NCBI GenBank assembly: GCA_024362935.1
Contig: JANCRA010000007.1
Coordinates: 13,766,503-13,830,502, forward strand
Direction: 5' to 3'
DNA from: Setophaga petechia
Taxonomy: Eukaryota > Chordata > Aves > Passeriformes > Parulidae
Length of the DNA stretch: 64,000 bases
The notes beneath the pieces were generated by a model. It saw only the letters and a list, made by a program, of their open reading frames with translations. It ran no database searches and was not told the DNA's origin. A program made the translations under genes and the position numbers. Below are positions 26,701 to 38,215 of this stretch, one piece after another. Each line of letters begins with the position of its first letter. The stretch's first letter is position 1.

Positions 26701-29700
26701 TCTTTGACAATGTCCTAACTCATGATCCAAGCCATTTGTTGCATGTTCTCCTTATGAGCAATTCTCTTTCTCCTTGACATTGTCAGGCTGGCAGGTAAGA
26801 CACTGCTCTTGGGAACACAGGCCCAGACAGCACTTTAACATAATGTAAGAAAAAGTTTTAACCAGGCAAAATGGATGAAAACTTGTCACCTATTCTGCAG
26901 CACTCAAAGAGCAATAAAACTGTCTTAGAGCATATCATTACAAAAGATGCACTTGAATAATTTACAGGAGTCTCAGACAGCAGAAAAAACATTAAAAAGT
27001 TTATTTTCTCCCACCAGATGACTGTTTCACATTCTGAATATTTAACATAATTTCTTGTATCAGCTCATACAAGAGATACCAGCGGATTTGCAATGCAAAT
27101 TTAGCAGCTCAGAGAAATTTTTCAAGTCTTTTGCCACTACGGTGGAGTTTTTTTTGCCCTCCCTCTGCTCAGTGAATGACTTCTGATTTCAATAGGTGTT
27201 TGAGGGACCAATTTAGAAGCCAGCAATATCCTTCACTAACTGGCTCCCCCAGGCCAATAGAGTACAGGCAGCACTCCACTATAGTGAGGACTTCTGTACG
27301 TCTGAGTTTGAGGCATTGCTCTGCTGTAGTACATTTCTGAAGAGCTTCTTCTGTTCTGAATATAAAGGCTATCACATATTTTCTTCTCTTTTCCTTCTCT
27401 CTTTGTTAATTTTCTTTACTTAGCCAGTTGTCTTCATTTCCAAAAGAAATATGAAGGCGAAGACCTTATGTCAGGATTTTTCTTTTACTAACCCCTAAGA
27501 AGTGCTCAAAAAATATGTTTTGGCAATTACATTCAGTTTAGAAAAGTATTTCTCTGAATATCATACTGCTCAGTCTGCAACCAGCATGGGCCAGGAGTTG
27601 CTCCACTGAAAAGACCACAGCAATTTGCCATCAATAAATAGATCAAGATCCTATGTCTGAACAATTTACCACAGCATGTGAAAAAATCAGAAGTGTTGTC
27701 ACAAAATTTTATTGACACAGTTATGCAAGAAATGTTAAAATTTTTGAAAAGAAAAACCATAAAATACCACATTGGAATCCAAAGCTTGGACTACTTTAGC
27801 CTTGGAATCTCTAAATTTGTCGCAAATTATATAGTAAGTCTCTGTCAGAAGAAAACTTCAATTTCAGAACTAAATCCCTCTACCTTCTTGTTCTGCACAG
27901 GCCAAACATGTTTGTCAAAACACCTTCTGGACAAGCTGGCAGTACATCAGAGTTCAAACTTCCAGTAACAATCAAAGTTTCACCAAGCAGTTTCATCATG
28001 TCCTTATAAAACTTTTCTGCAGTGCTGAGGAGCCTCTGTCCTCATCACAGATTACTATCACAGAGCAGCAGCAGCACCACACACATTGTTAGGCTGCTCA
28101 CGTCCCACCCTCCATCCATCCAGAGACTGCAATCAGGTATCCCATAATAATGCAAGTCACATCAGCTGGACTGCTGCCGCAGTGAACTGATCCATGCTGC
28201 TGCCTTGATGCAAACACAAGGACACCAGGGCCACAAGACATAGGAGCCTGTCTTTGTATTACTGATACTGCTCTCCAGATGCAGCATTCCAGGCCTCTTG
28301 CTTCTCTTGCAGGTATGCAATCTACCTACATTCCCTCTTAGCCTCCAGCTGAGCAATGGCATTGTGTAACAAATCAAATGGATAAATGAAAGAGTGCTGC
28401 AAACAGGGAGTTGTGAGAGCAAACGCTATTGAATCACTAAGTTGCTACTGTGTTTTCAGTACTGTGGCTCTTCTGCTTAAGGGGGGTGATGTGTTTTCTC
28501 ATCATCTTTGCCACCATGTGAAAACTTGCCTAATAGCCTTGAAGCACTGACTTGAAAGAAAAAGGTTTGTCAAAAACGCTTAAACTGATTATTGATCAAA
28601 AAATAACTTCTTGACCTTGAGTTTTGTCACAAATCACCATCTCCACATTGCCTAAACAATTTCTGTTTGGAGTTTTTATGTACACAAATAGGAATAGCAG
28701 GTACCTATAGAGAACATAAATCTAAATCTCATTGTTCCAAGTCCATACCACTAGTACAAGCCTTTTCAAGGTCCCAGAAACAATGTTTTCCATACTCCAA
28801 CAGCACAAGTTGTATCATGCAATTTTCTACTCTGTCAGAAGTTAGAGTATGGTAAAGTTGTTCATAGCTGCAAGGAAGCATCAGGACCTGGCTAAGCCAG
28901 CAAACCTGGAGCTGATGCACTGCTTCCTTCCCAGTGAACCTTTGTAAAATTATATACCTCCCTTCAATATTTGCCGATCTGCAAAAAAGCCCTGAAGGCC
29001 ATGCTCAACCAGTAGTTTAGATACCCCACCTTAACAGAGTCCTGAAATTCTTTAGTTGTGCAAAATCAGGGTCCTGGGTGAATAAATTAGAAAGAACTGA
29101 GGATGCAGGGAAGCCTAAGACCACTAATAGTTTTAGTGCACCCAGCATCTCTTGTGAAAGGTCTCTGATAAACTTTTTAATGATCCTGCAGTCACATCTC
29201 ATTCTGTCCTGAAAGACACTGAACACTCAACAGTCTTTTTTTTTTTTTTTGTTATGGGATTAAGATAATAACATATTACTGTGGTTTTGCCCCAGAGTTT
29301 CTGCAGAACTTTAGAGTTTGGACATATCATTTGAGTTGCTGCTAATGTGTTAGCACAAAAGAAATGGAGCTAAAAACTCTGATACCAATGCACTAAATAG
29401 CCATTCCAAGAAGTGCAACACCTTACTAAGTGCTGGTACTGTTGATTGCCCAGTAAGTACCTAGCTGGGACTCATGGCACTAAATAGAGCATACATTCAC
29501 ATGGACAACTGCAGGATGAAGCTTCACACCAGTTGCCGCAACACATAGAATCCTGCCAAACCTTTGCAAAAAACCCTCTCAGAAAGATTCAGAAGCTAAT
29601 TTAAAGTGCTACACTCTGTACAACATGGTTAATACCCATTTGCCTTGTTTTTCTGACAAAAACTAGCTTTACATCTGCAGTGGTTGAAATCTGATTCATG

Positions 29701-29880
29701 AACCATATCTGTGCTAACAATGACAGGCAAACAATGATACATTTTCAATACACATGTACGAAGGACTTGAGCATGCTGCCTTCATGCTCATCCTTTCCCA
29801 GATGACTGGAAAACTCTAGTGAGACAGAGGACATCCTAACACAGGATTATTCATTAACAAACAGCATAAAAGAAGTATGA
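20776..29880. other. noncoding DNA, no gene recognised
   Basis: About 9 kb without a supportable gene. It includes a repeat-like segment at about 23880-24700 (see findings), an A-rich AAAAC-type stretch at 26165-26229, a local 15-bp near-duplication at about 26246-26275, and a T15 run at 29236-29250. A 125-codon minus-strand frame at 24338-24715 falls inside the repeat-like segment and has no recognisable domain. A short CR1-tail-like match near 22507-22533 is too brief to call. Confidence 0.6.
26165..26229 (+). repeat. A-rich simple sequence, (AAAAC)n-like
   Basis: An A-dominated stretch interrupted mainly by single C and occasional G, giving an irregular AAAAC/AAAAAC pattern. It is low-complexity sequence of uncertain origin. 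Confidence 0.8.
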
Positions 29881-30011
29881 CCAAACTTACTTGCACGGCC
29901 AAAGATAAGTCTGCTTGATGCTCCTGTTTACAGCACAGGAATCAGCGGAAACCCAGGAATTGCTCCGGCCTTGTTTGGCAGGGCACAGGTGAGGCCAGGC
30001 AGGGCTCTGCC

Positions 30012-30039
30012 ACAGTACAAAGCAGTATCTTTGTACTGT
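30012..30039. repeat. 11-bp perfect inverted repeat
   Basis: Arms ACAGTACAAAG (30012-30022) and CTTTGTACTGT (30029-30039) are exact reverse complements separated by CAGTAT. It could form a small stem-loop and sits in the left part of the GC-rich island. Confidence 0.85.
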
Positions 30040-30243
30040 ACTTTGCAAGCCCAGCCCACACAGTTCATGGGGACACCACAGTTTGGCCCCCATTTCAACT
30101 TTGCAGAGCAGCTCAGCTGACTTTTATCAGCACATCCCTCCGTACACAGCAGATCCTGGCACAGCCAGCGTCTGTGGGCGCCCACAGGCCCAGTCGGCCC
30201 CCATCTGCTCCAGGCCTCAGCCGCCCAAGCGCTGTATGGAGGA

Positions 30244-30330
30244 GGGACCCCCACCCTCCCTGCACTGCTCCTGCTGGGGATGGAGGGACCCCCACCCTCC
30301 CTGCACTGCTCCTGCTGGGGATGGACCCTC
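30244..30330 (+). repeat. 41-bp tandem duplication with degenerate third copy
   Basis: A 41-bp unit containing ACCCCCACCCTCCCTGCACT followed by gctcctgctggggatggag occurs twice in direct tandem (phase points 30247 and 30288). A diverged partial third copy begins after the second ggggatgga. The strand asymmetry (C-rich top strand) matches the neighbourhood. It lies about 120 bp before the 46-bp minisatellite, so this island holds two independent tandem expansions. Confidence 0.85.
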
Positions 30331-30454
30331 ACCTGTCCTCCATTGCTCATCTCTGCACCTTTTCATCCTGGCATGGCCCAGCCTGGTAGCCCAGTGCGCC
30401 CTGCCTAGGCTGGGCACGGGCTCCGCCAGACACCCGATTGCAGTGACCGCTGCT

Positions 30455-30769
30455 GAGGCGGGAGCAGGACATGGGAGTGCCCAGTGCAGCTCAGGGACCC
30501 GAGGCCAGAGCAGGACACGGGAGTGCCCAGTGCAGCTCAGGGACCCGAGGCCAGAGCAGGACACGGGAGTGCCCAGTGCAGCTCAGGGACCCGAGGCCAG
30601 AGCAGGACACGGGAGTGCCCAGTGCAGCTCAGGGACCCGAGGCCAGAGCAGGACACGGGAGTGCCCAGTGCAGCTCAGGGACCCGAGGCCAGAGCAGGAC
30701 ACGGGAGTGCCCAGTGCAGCTCAGGGACCCAAGCAGGACACGGGAGTGCCCAGTGCAGCTCAAGGACCA
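30455..30769 (+). repeat. 46-bp minisatellite, seven copies
   Basis: Units begin at 30455, 30501, 30547, 30593, 30639, 30685 and 30731. Each full unit runs from GAGGCCAGAGCAGGACACGG through cagctcagggaccc. Units two to six are identical by eye, the first differs at three positions, and the last lacks 7 bp at its start and diverges at its end. Each internal unit contributes two CpGs, counting the unit junction. Because 46 is not divisible by three, three units make 138 bp and every forward frame reads the same 46-residue cycle. That explains the long overlapping open frames here (30083-30790, 30471-30776, 30484-30927), which are artefacts of the repeat and not genes. Five identical units suggest recent expansion and likely length polymorphism. 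Confidence 0.95.
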
Positions 30770-30800
30770 CAGGTGATCAGAGTGGAGTGACAGACAGTGC

Positions 30801-33800
30801 CCAACAGGCACCTGTGTGGAGCCAGCTGGTGCATCTGTGGTGCTGGCGATTTTCTTTCTTTGCTTTGAGGGTTATTTCATTATTTGCTCGTTTGGTTGAG
30901 ATATTTTGTTTTTTTAAAAAAACATAGCCCTGTACTGATTTAGGAGATCAAAAAAGCTAAAATTCCACTCTTCTGGGTTTGCATCTTCCACTTCGCAAAG
31001 CACTTCGGTAAGTTTCAGTGTTTCTACTCTAGATCAAGATTTTCATAATTTTTGCTCATTTGTTTGGGGGGTTTGTTGCAGGTTTGTTTGGTTCTTTTAT
31101 GGCTTTTTTTGCCTTTTTTGCACCCTTGATGCAGAAAATACTCAGCAAGTTACAAAACAGCACTGATAAACAATATGGGTAAATTGAATTTATCATTTGC
31201 CTAAGAGAACACTACATGAAAACTATTACATTTACTTCGATTTTATTTAGAATTAAGGAAGCAGATCCTTTGTTGTCATCTTTCAGTAATAAAGGCTATA
31301 GTAAAGCAGATGATCCATGTCTAAAACTGAAGTAATTCAGAAGTTGACACAAATGTTTTTTAATTGAGTAATTTATAATTTTCAAACAGAAATTTACTAA
31401 CAAAATGAAATTCAAATAAAATGCAGCATAAAGCCTATATGTAACTAAGTTGAAAAGGGATCTCCAGACTGTTATTTTTAAACACAAATGCCCATAATTA
31501 ATGCTATTTCAATCAGGCAGGAGGTGCCATTAAAGCTGGCACCACACAAGGTATCAGATGATTGTTTGATATTTTGTTTTCTTTTTAAGAAACAACCTTT
31601 TCATTTCCAAAGAGGAACTCCACTGTTGATCTTTAAAACAGGGACTTTTCCTGAAGCAGGAACAGAAAAGCTCCTGAAAGCAGAACTAGCAAGCAAGGAA
31701 TCACATGTAAGCTGAAGCAGTTTACTCATTGTGTGCTTCAATAAAGACAGTCAATAAAAACCTCTAAGGCTAGCAAGATGAAACATGTTAGAAAAAACAA
31801 AAACCTCTGCACAAAGCTGAGGACTTAAGGAAGGACTCTCTAGCAATAAGCAGGTATTATCTAGGAGTTCCATGTGAAAGCATTGCAAGAGGCTCCCAGC
31901 ACTCCAGCTAGACAGTACAGAGTTTCCCAGCATGAGAAGATTTTTTCCAAGCCCAGTTTTCTTCCTAAAAGAATACTTGGGCTGCCAGGTTCCCAGCTGT
32001 CTGCATTGCTGTGGATTTCTGATTTTTTTTTATGTTACAAGAGGAATAGGAAAGCACAGAGGAAATTTAACATATTCACCAGAACACAGAGAAAAGACTG
32101 AGTGGCTGACAGGCTCTTGGCTTATTTTGTAAACATCCCTTGAGAATATTCTGCTCACAGATGTGTTTCAAAAGAACAGCAGTGGGTGGTAAACAAACAC
32201 CGTACACCTTTCACCAAGGAGCTTCAGTCATCTCTTCCCGATCTTAAGCTATCAGATATGCAACAATCCATCATTTCTTGAAATGCATTTTCAAAATACA
32301 GAGTATGCATGCATGCACAAGATATTTATACTTGGACATTAGCTTTTGATGATATAGGACTGTCTTTGCAGAAATACAGAAAATCTGTTTTTCGTCAGCG
32401 ACAAAATGCTACATGAAAAGCTACAAAAATTATTTTATTCTCTAGATCAAATTCTAATGAATTTTAATTTTTCAGTGACAGAGAAAAATGCTCTGTTCTT
32501 TTTTCCACCAGCTGATCAGACATATTAAAACCAAAGAATGCCATTACAGAGTAATATAATTTTCTGCTTGAGATAGCACTTAAAATGTTAACCAATTGCC
32601 TGTGTGTTTAAGCCAGAAACTTGTTTGATCAAATTATACTTTCTAGTCTCTACCTGAGGGAATTAAGGCAAACAGACTCCACAGCTCTCTTGACACTTCG
32701 ATTCAACAGTTAATCAACTTCACCTAGCAAAAATTTCCCATTTAATTTGAATTTTTCTGGGTTCAGCTTTCAGACATCTATGCTTATTTAGATGAAATAA
32801 GTATTTTTCTATAATCATTTCCTCCCCTCAATATATTGCAAATTTGAATTGAGTGCAAAGCATGCCAGTACTGGCAACCTGTGCTTAAAGACACAGGGTC
32901 ACCGCTAATTGATGTTCTCCCCTATTTGAGGGAAGATTGGACATCAAGGTTCAGATTGGACATCTTGCACTGCAGCACACTTGGAGCTCATACCAAGTCA
33001 CTAATCCATTACCAAGATCACAGAACCACTGTTGTACAGGACACAGCTCCCAATTCAGTGTCCTCAGAACCACTGCTGCACAGGATACAGCTCCTTATCC
33101 ACTAACCACGGGTTAGCTCACCCTCAATATTTGACTTTGCCAGCAGCATAAAAAACCAGTTCTTTGAACAGACATGGGTCACCACATGATGTCACCTACT
33201 CTAGAATGCTTTCCTTTCTTCTTGACTGTTCATTATGCTGCTTGTCTCTCATGTAGATAGACAACTAAGCATGTCTGAGTATTAGTCTAAACTACAGAAT
33301 GCACTTGAATGGGGAAACACAAACTTACATTTAAGAAGTTGTATTTCAGTTTAGTACCAGAAACAAGGTTGTTCTCCACAGGTCTGATGCTCTGTGATTC
33401 TGCGCCTCAATTGCTTCCAATACCTGAGCTCACTCATTCATAACTATCAGGTTAGCTCTGCTGTCTCCAGCAGCAATTGAACACAGTAAGATTTAAAGTT
33501 CTTTGCCACATAAGAGACACTTCTTTGACCCTGGCTGTAGGGAGTCCGGCTGAGGATTATAGCTGAGCAGTATAACCCTCCTCCCCAGTCCTCAGTCATT
33601 TCCCATCTAGCTCTGAGGAAACCCTGTTCCCTTTTCCACATGCTACTGTACTTTCTAAGTTCTTAGAGCCATTTCATGTGTTGCCTTGACTCCCTTATAC
33701 TTATTGCCATACACTTCCCTCCAAGCTTTGTAATATAAGAAAAAACACGAGACTGCCTACTGCAAAATGCTCTCTACTATCAAAAAAATTCATCTGAGGA

Positions 33801-35606
33801 ACAAACCACCCGTATAATCAAAGAGTAACTCTGCAAGCCATGGATCCTGTTGAACAGATGGCTGAATGCCACCCTGGATAACTCAAATTAATCTCCTCAC
33901 TTGTTTACTAAACAAAGTCAGAGAGATACAGCCTGAAAGTTGGATATGTGGAGCCAGGAAAAGACAGGAAGAGGAAAAAAAAAAAAAGTGAGGGAAACTT
34001 GAGCAGTTTTGGTGTTAATCCATCAAAGTAATTGTGGAAACCTATACACTTATAGATAAAACCATTGCCATTAGCAGTGCAAAAGGCAGGTAACAGCCTA
34101 TCACTATTGACAAAGAAAACAAAAAGAACAGTGCTCCCCTCTTCTCAAGTGCTGAAGCATCAAAATATTTCCATAACTTGATTAATTTTTGGTAAAGCTT
34201 AAGAATTGCTGCAAGACAATATTTTCTCAGTACTATGGTCACAAGCACCTTGAGTTGCTTCCCTGGACCTCCTCCCATCAATTTTAACTAGAATTTGAGC
34301 TTACTGTGCAAAACCACAATGAACCAGAACAGCAATGCACCAACACCTTCTAAAGCAGCAGCCTGTACTTTTGTAATACAGTTAAATGAGAAAAGAGCTT
34401 TGCAAAGGCCCTCTGTGAAGTGCAAGAGAGTACAAATAAGATCCCATGATCTGCTGCATTAAGTCTGTGGCCAATAAAGGATGAGAATTAAAGCCATGAC
34501 CTTTAACACAAGCACTGCTCTCCTCCATGATACAAAAGGATATCAGTAAGTTGCATTGAAGAGAAAAACAACAGTGTATTTCCAATAGGTGTTCAGCACT
34601 TGGAAGAAGCACCTGATAAGTCTTCAGAGGTCTTGCATTACATTTTCAACTGTGGAATCTACTGTGCTTTTTCCCAAGATGGAACCCAGTAAGTTTAAAC
34701 TGTCAACTGTGCTTCAAAAGAGCTGTGAGGTTATTCTGCATTCAGAAACCTGTGTTCTCCTGCTAATTGGCCCAAATTTACTGCAAAACCTGAAGACTAC
34801 AGAAATAAGTAGGTGGAAATCTGAGCTCATATTCAATACCAAGAAAAACTCCTGGAGAAAGAATTTCTCACACTCAAAAGAACTTCTCCTTACAAGAGTT
34901 CATAATCTGAGTAACATGCATTAAGAACTGCTCTGTGAGGGGCTGATTTGAATAGGCATTCTCACTTTTTCCATTCTCAACTATAAACTAGACTAGCTCC
35001 AAGGATCCATAATAGAGTCTACAATAGATGAGAACAGAGTAGCTTTAATCTCCTATACATCTCTTTCCTGCCTCCATGCACACCCTATTGCATGCCTATG
35101 GCCAAGCTGTGACAAGGACAGCAGTAGAATTATTGTGCCAAATAATACATCCCTTTACAAGAGAAATGAAATGAAATGTACAGTACAAGGGACTGAATTA
35201 TTCAGTAATGCACTTGGCACTAGAGATGTGGAACTGCCACTTTTCATTAAGATCATCAACCTTATACGTCTACATAGTTTCTATATTCAGGCCATGCAGC
35301 ACAAAGGTTCCAGTCACTTGAACCAGATGGGTCACATAAGTCATCTTTATTTCCTCCACATTGCTAACTCTCATCCTTTTGGGTCGTGTCAGCAATCTGA
35401 ACCACTCAACAAACTTCTGGCCCAGAAGCAGGTAGCTGTATTAAATCCTAGCCTAGATAACACTCTGCCCATTCCAGAACACCCTAAAATACAACAAGAC
35501 TTCAGACTAACCCAAGGACCTCATGTACCTCAACAATAACCACAAAGTTCTATAAGACCTCACATCCCTAGACCTAGGTCTGAGGAACCATAGCTCAATT
35601 TGAACA
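30801..35606. other. noncoding DNA, no gene recognised
   Basis: About 4.8 kb without a supportable gene. A two-copy imperfect duplication with 44-bp spacing (cagaaccactg blocks at 33021 and 33065) lies at about 33021-33105. A TGCATGCATGCA palindrome lies near 32307, and a short poly-A at about 33975-33987. The open frame at 35135-35539 (134 codons) has no recognisable domain. Confidence 0.65.
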
Positions 35607-35640
35607 AGATATTATTTTTCCTGGAAGAAAAATAATATCT
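35607..35640. repeat. 14-bp perfect inverted repeat at LTR boundary
   Basis: Arms AGATATTATTTTTC (35607-35620) and GAAAAATAATATCT (35627-35640) are exact reverse complements around the 6-nt loop CTGGAA. The right arm ends at the first base of the adjoining LTR. The palindrome is therefore at or across the insertion junction and may reflect the target site or a fold-back event. Confidence 0.9.
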
Positions 35641-36140
35641 GCTGGTTTCAGCTGGGGTACAGTTAATTTTCATCAGTGTCTGTTGTGGGGCGGTGTTTCA
35701 GCTTCGTGAAGAGCACAGGGTTAAAAACACACAGATGGTTCTGTTATTGTTGAGCAGGGCTTGAACAGATGCAAGGCCTTTCCACTTTTCATTCTGACAC
35801 ACCAGTGATGAAGTTGAGGGTGCATGGGAGGTTGGGAGGAGACACAGCTGGGACAGATGACCCAAAGTGACATTCCAGACCATGTGACATCATGCTCTGT
35901 AGATAAAGTAGATGGAAGAGGTATGAAGGGGGGCAGATTTGGGATGATGGTGTTTGTCTTCGCAACTTCAGTGTGATGGGGATCTACTCTCCCTGAGATG
36001 GCCCATGGGAAGTGAGAACTGATTATTTTGCTTGTGGTTTTTCTTTCTCTGTTAAACTGCCTTTATCTCAACCCATGAGTTCTCTTTTACCCTTCCAATT
36101 CTCTCCCAGTCCCACTGGTGGGGGAGTGGCAGATTTCCAG
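35640..36140 (+). mobile_element. solo-type endogenous retrovirus LTR, avian family A (copy 2)
   Basis: This copy is in the sense orientation and matches copy 1 block by block. It opens with TGCTGGTTTCAGCTGGGGTA then cagttaatttt, followed by a TATA-like tagataaag near 35900, gatggtgtttgtcttc, and CCCATGGGAAGTG. A poly(A)-signal-like gttaaactgcctttatctc starts near 36051, then caacccatgagttctcttttac and a G-rich tggtgggggag. The final GGGGTTAAACC end seen in copy 1 is missing, so the 3' end is truncated or decayed near 36140. Relative to copy 1 it also lacks sequence just before CCCATGGGAAG. No internal retroviral coding sequence was recognised on either side. The family is assigned by eye; ERVL-like is a guess. 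Confidence 0.82.
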
Positions 36141-38084
36141 TCAGAGGGAATATATGTTCACACACAGTAGATAATTACACCACAAGTGTTTTTCCTGCAT
36201 GAAGCACCTGCTAATCTTGTTAGCACATTGGAAATCATCTGGTGGTCTAGAGAGAGGAACTTAAAGCCTTTGACTACTTCTGCCAGACCCTTTCACCACC
36301 ATGCATTCAGGTCATAAACATTATAAACTGAACTTCTCAAAATATACTGTGTCAAATAACATCCCCTAATAAGAGACCAGTGAATGCTGTTCGCTGGTAC
36401 TTGAACCCAAAGCAATCTGTCACCAGTACACAAACACCTCCTCAAGGCTCTGAAAAGACAGAAATTGTAGAGCTGGCACATGAAAACACATGAAGAATAA
36501 AGAGTTTTCCTACCCTCAAACACTTTTTTCCTGATTTGAGTTCTGTGAACAGATCAATTTGTTGGGTTGGGATTTTGTTATGTTTGGGGTTGGGTTTTTT
36601 TCTACATAGGATAAGAAAAAAATTAAATGGTAAACCAGTGATGGCTGTAGACTCTTGAAGCACCATCCATTCATCTCCAACCACAGCATAAGTGCCCAGG
36701 TTACTCCAAACTACACTTAGAATCCTCTCATCCCAGGGTCTCTAAATACTCTACAAGCATTTAAATAGTAAGCCAACACTGCTTTGATAAGGACAACGAA
36801 ATGCATGAAGAATCATCGCCTGTGTGCAGATGGTTTTAGTATATTTTCCAATTGGAGACCAATAAAAAAAATCATAGGCATTTTTATAGGCAAAAAAAAA
36901 ATACTCAACCCCAGACATTTCCTTGAAATGTTTCTACGCACACACACAAAAAAGCAAATTTGCCTTTTTTGACGGGAGACATGAAACTTAGGTGTCTGAA
37001 TTCTAAACTGCACCCATGTTCTTGTCTGCTGTGGAGTATTTTGTCTTCATGTTTGCATCAAATGAGTATTGACGCTAAGGTTACTTGAATTTTTCTGGGC
37101 TGCAGGATGTTAGTATTTTTTTTTTTTTCATCAGCATAACAGTTTGGAAAGCTCCTTAGTCATCTAAAAATCAAAGCTAGTATTTTGCCAGAAAATATTT
37201 GTTGAAACATTAAACTTTTTAACTGCTACAAAACATCAGTCTGATTATTAATCAAATTTTTCTGTTTGACCATCACTGTGCAAACCAGAAGCAGGATTTC
37301 GAGAAGGATTACTGAAAAAACTCTGTACATCAGCATTGTTATGAAGAGTATTTAATTTCATCACTGGGCAAACAAGCCTTCAACTCTGCTATTTTGTGTT
37401 GCCTTCTAATTTGTCTGCTCACAGATTTCAAAAAGCTTGACTAACAAAACAAACATTTCACCAGTTGGCCATGCTTCTACAAATCTAAAAATAAAACCCA
37501 AAGACCTTTGTTAGATTATCTTGGCCATCATCACAATTACCACAGAACCAGTTTCTTTCTCCTTCTGACAAAAAAAGGTCTACAGAGTTCAAAAGCACAG
37601 TAAAAACTTTAATTTACCAAACATCTATACACAAAGTACACATCTCATAGTCTAGTACAACTTGATTACACAGTTCATCTAGCAAAATTCACTTGAGAAT
37701 CAGCCAACGATCCTAACGAATCTAAGCCAAATTATATGCATTTTCAGTCATGCTTGAATAGCCACTACATTAACATAAAATTCACTTCTAAAATCAAGCA
37801 AGCCAACCACCACCTAGTTATCTATGCGTCTATCTCCTCTTCTGCCATGAAGAAAGCAAGTGGAGTGGCCAGTTGAGAGAAGAAAACACCATCCCAAAAG
37901 CCTGCAGTATGCTATGTACTGGACTTGCTCATACAACACTTTGTGCAGGTTTCCCAGACCCAGGTGACTGCAAAAAGCAGACAAATGGAGTCAGGACTCA
38001 CAGAATCCAAACAGGCTATTGAGCCTTATTGCTGGTGTTTGGTAACAACAAATTGACATTTTTAGTAAAGGGTTTTAACCAAGC
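36141..38084. other. noncoding DNA, no gene recognised
   Basis: No gene or clear transposon is seen. Short homopolymers occur, including T13 at 37116-37128 and an A-run near 36892-36901. The open frames here are short and overlap on opposite strands without recognisable content. Confidence 0.65.
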
Positions 38085-38215
38085 CCCACAGAGTTCAAGG
38101 AGTGTTTGGACAACACTCCCAGGCATGTGATGTGACTCTTGGCGTGGTCCTGTGCAGGGCCATGACTTGAACTCAGTCCTTGTAGGTCCCTTCCAACCCA
38201 GCATATTCTGTGATT
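38085..38215 (+). mobile_element. CR1 LINE 3'-end fragment
   Basis: Sequence typical of the avian CR1 3' end: ccacagagttcaaggagtg, tttggacaacactcccaggc, gtgactcttgg, tcctgtgcagggccatgact, and the terminal block ggtcccttccaacccagcat followed by attctgtgatt. CR1 elements insert with severe 5' truncation and lack poly-A tails, as here. No reverse-transcriptase coding sequence remains. The right end is well defined; the left end is approximate. Confidence 0.85.

Larger units (their letters stand above)
29885..30800 (-). promoter_or_regulatory. GC- and CpG-rich island; possible minus-strand promoter/first exon
   Basis: This stretch is conspicuously richer in G, C and CpG than the surrounding AT-rich DNA. 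CpGs occur outside the minisatellite as well, for example in gcgtctgtgggcgcc, cagtcggccc and cagccgcccaagcgc around 30160-30235. At its left edge the minus strand reads GGCCGTGCAA/gtaagt, an intron start closely matching the U1 consensus apart from A at position -1, with exon side 29891. A GC-rich minus-strand transcript starting in the island and spliced at 29891 would fit a first exon, coding or not. Minus-strand frames (29887-30093, 29928-30350) show no recognisable protein. No TATA box or transcription start can be pinned down. The alternative is that the island is only a GC-rich tandem-repeat locus and the donor match is chance. Confidence 0.3.

Noticed and set aside
30455..30769. Regularly spaced repeats that could suggest a CRISPR array
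   Set aside because: The whole 46-bp unit is repeated without unique spacers, and the host is a vertebrate; it is a minisatellite.
30083..30927. Long open frames of 101-235 codons on the plus strand
   Set aside because: They run through a 46-bp tandem repeat that reads open in all three frames because 46 is not a multiple of three. This is a repeat artefact and not a coding gene.
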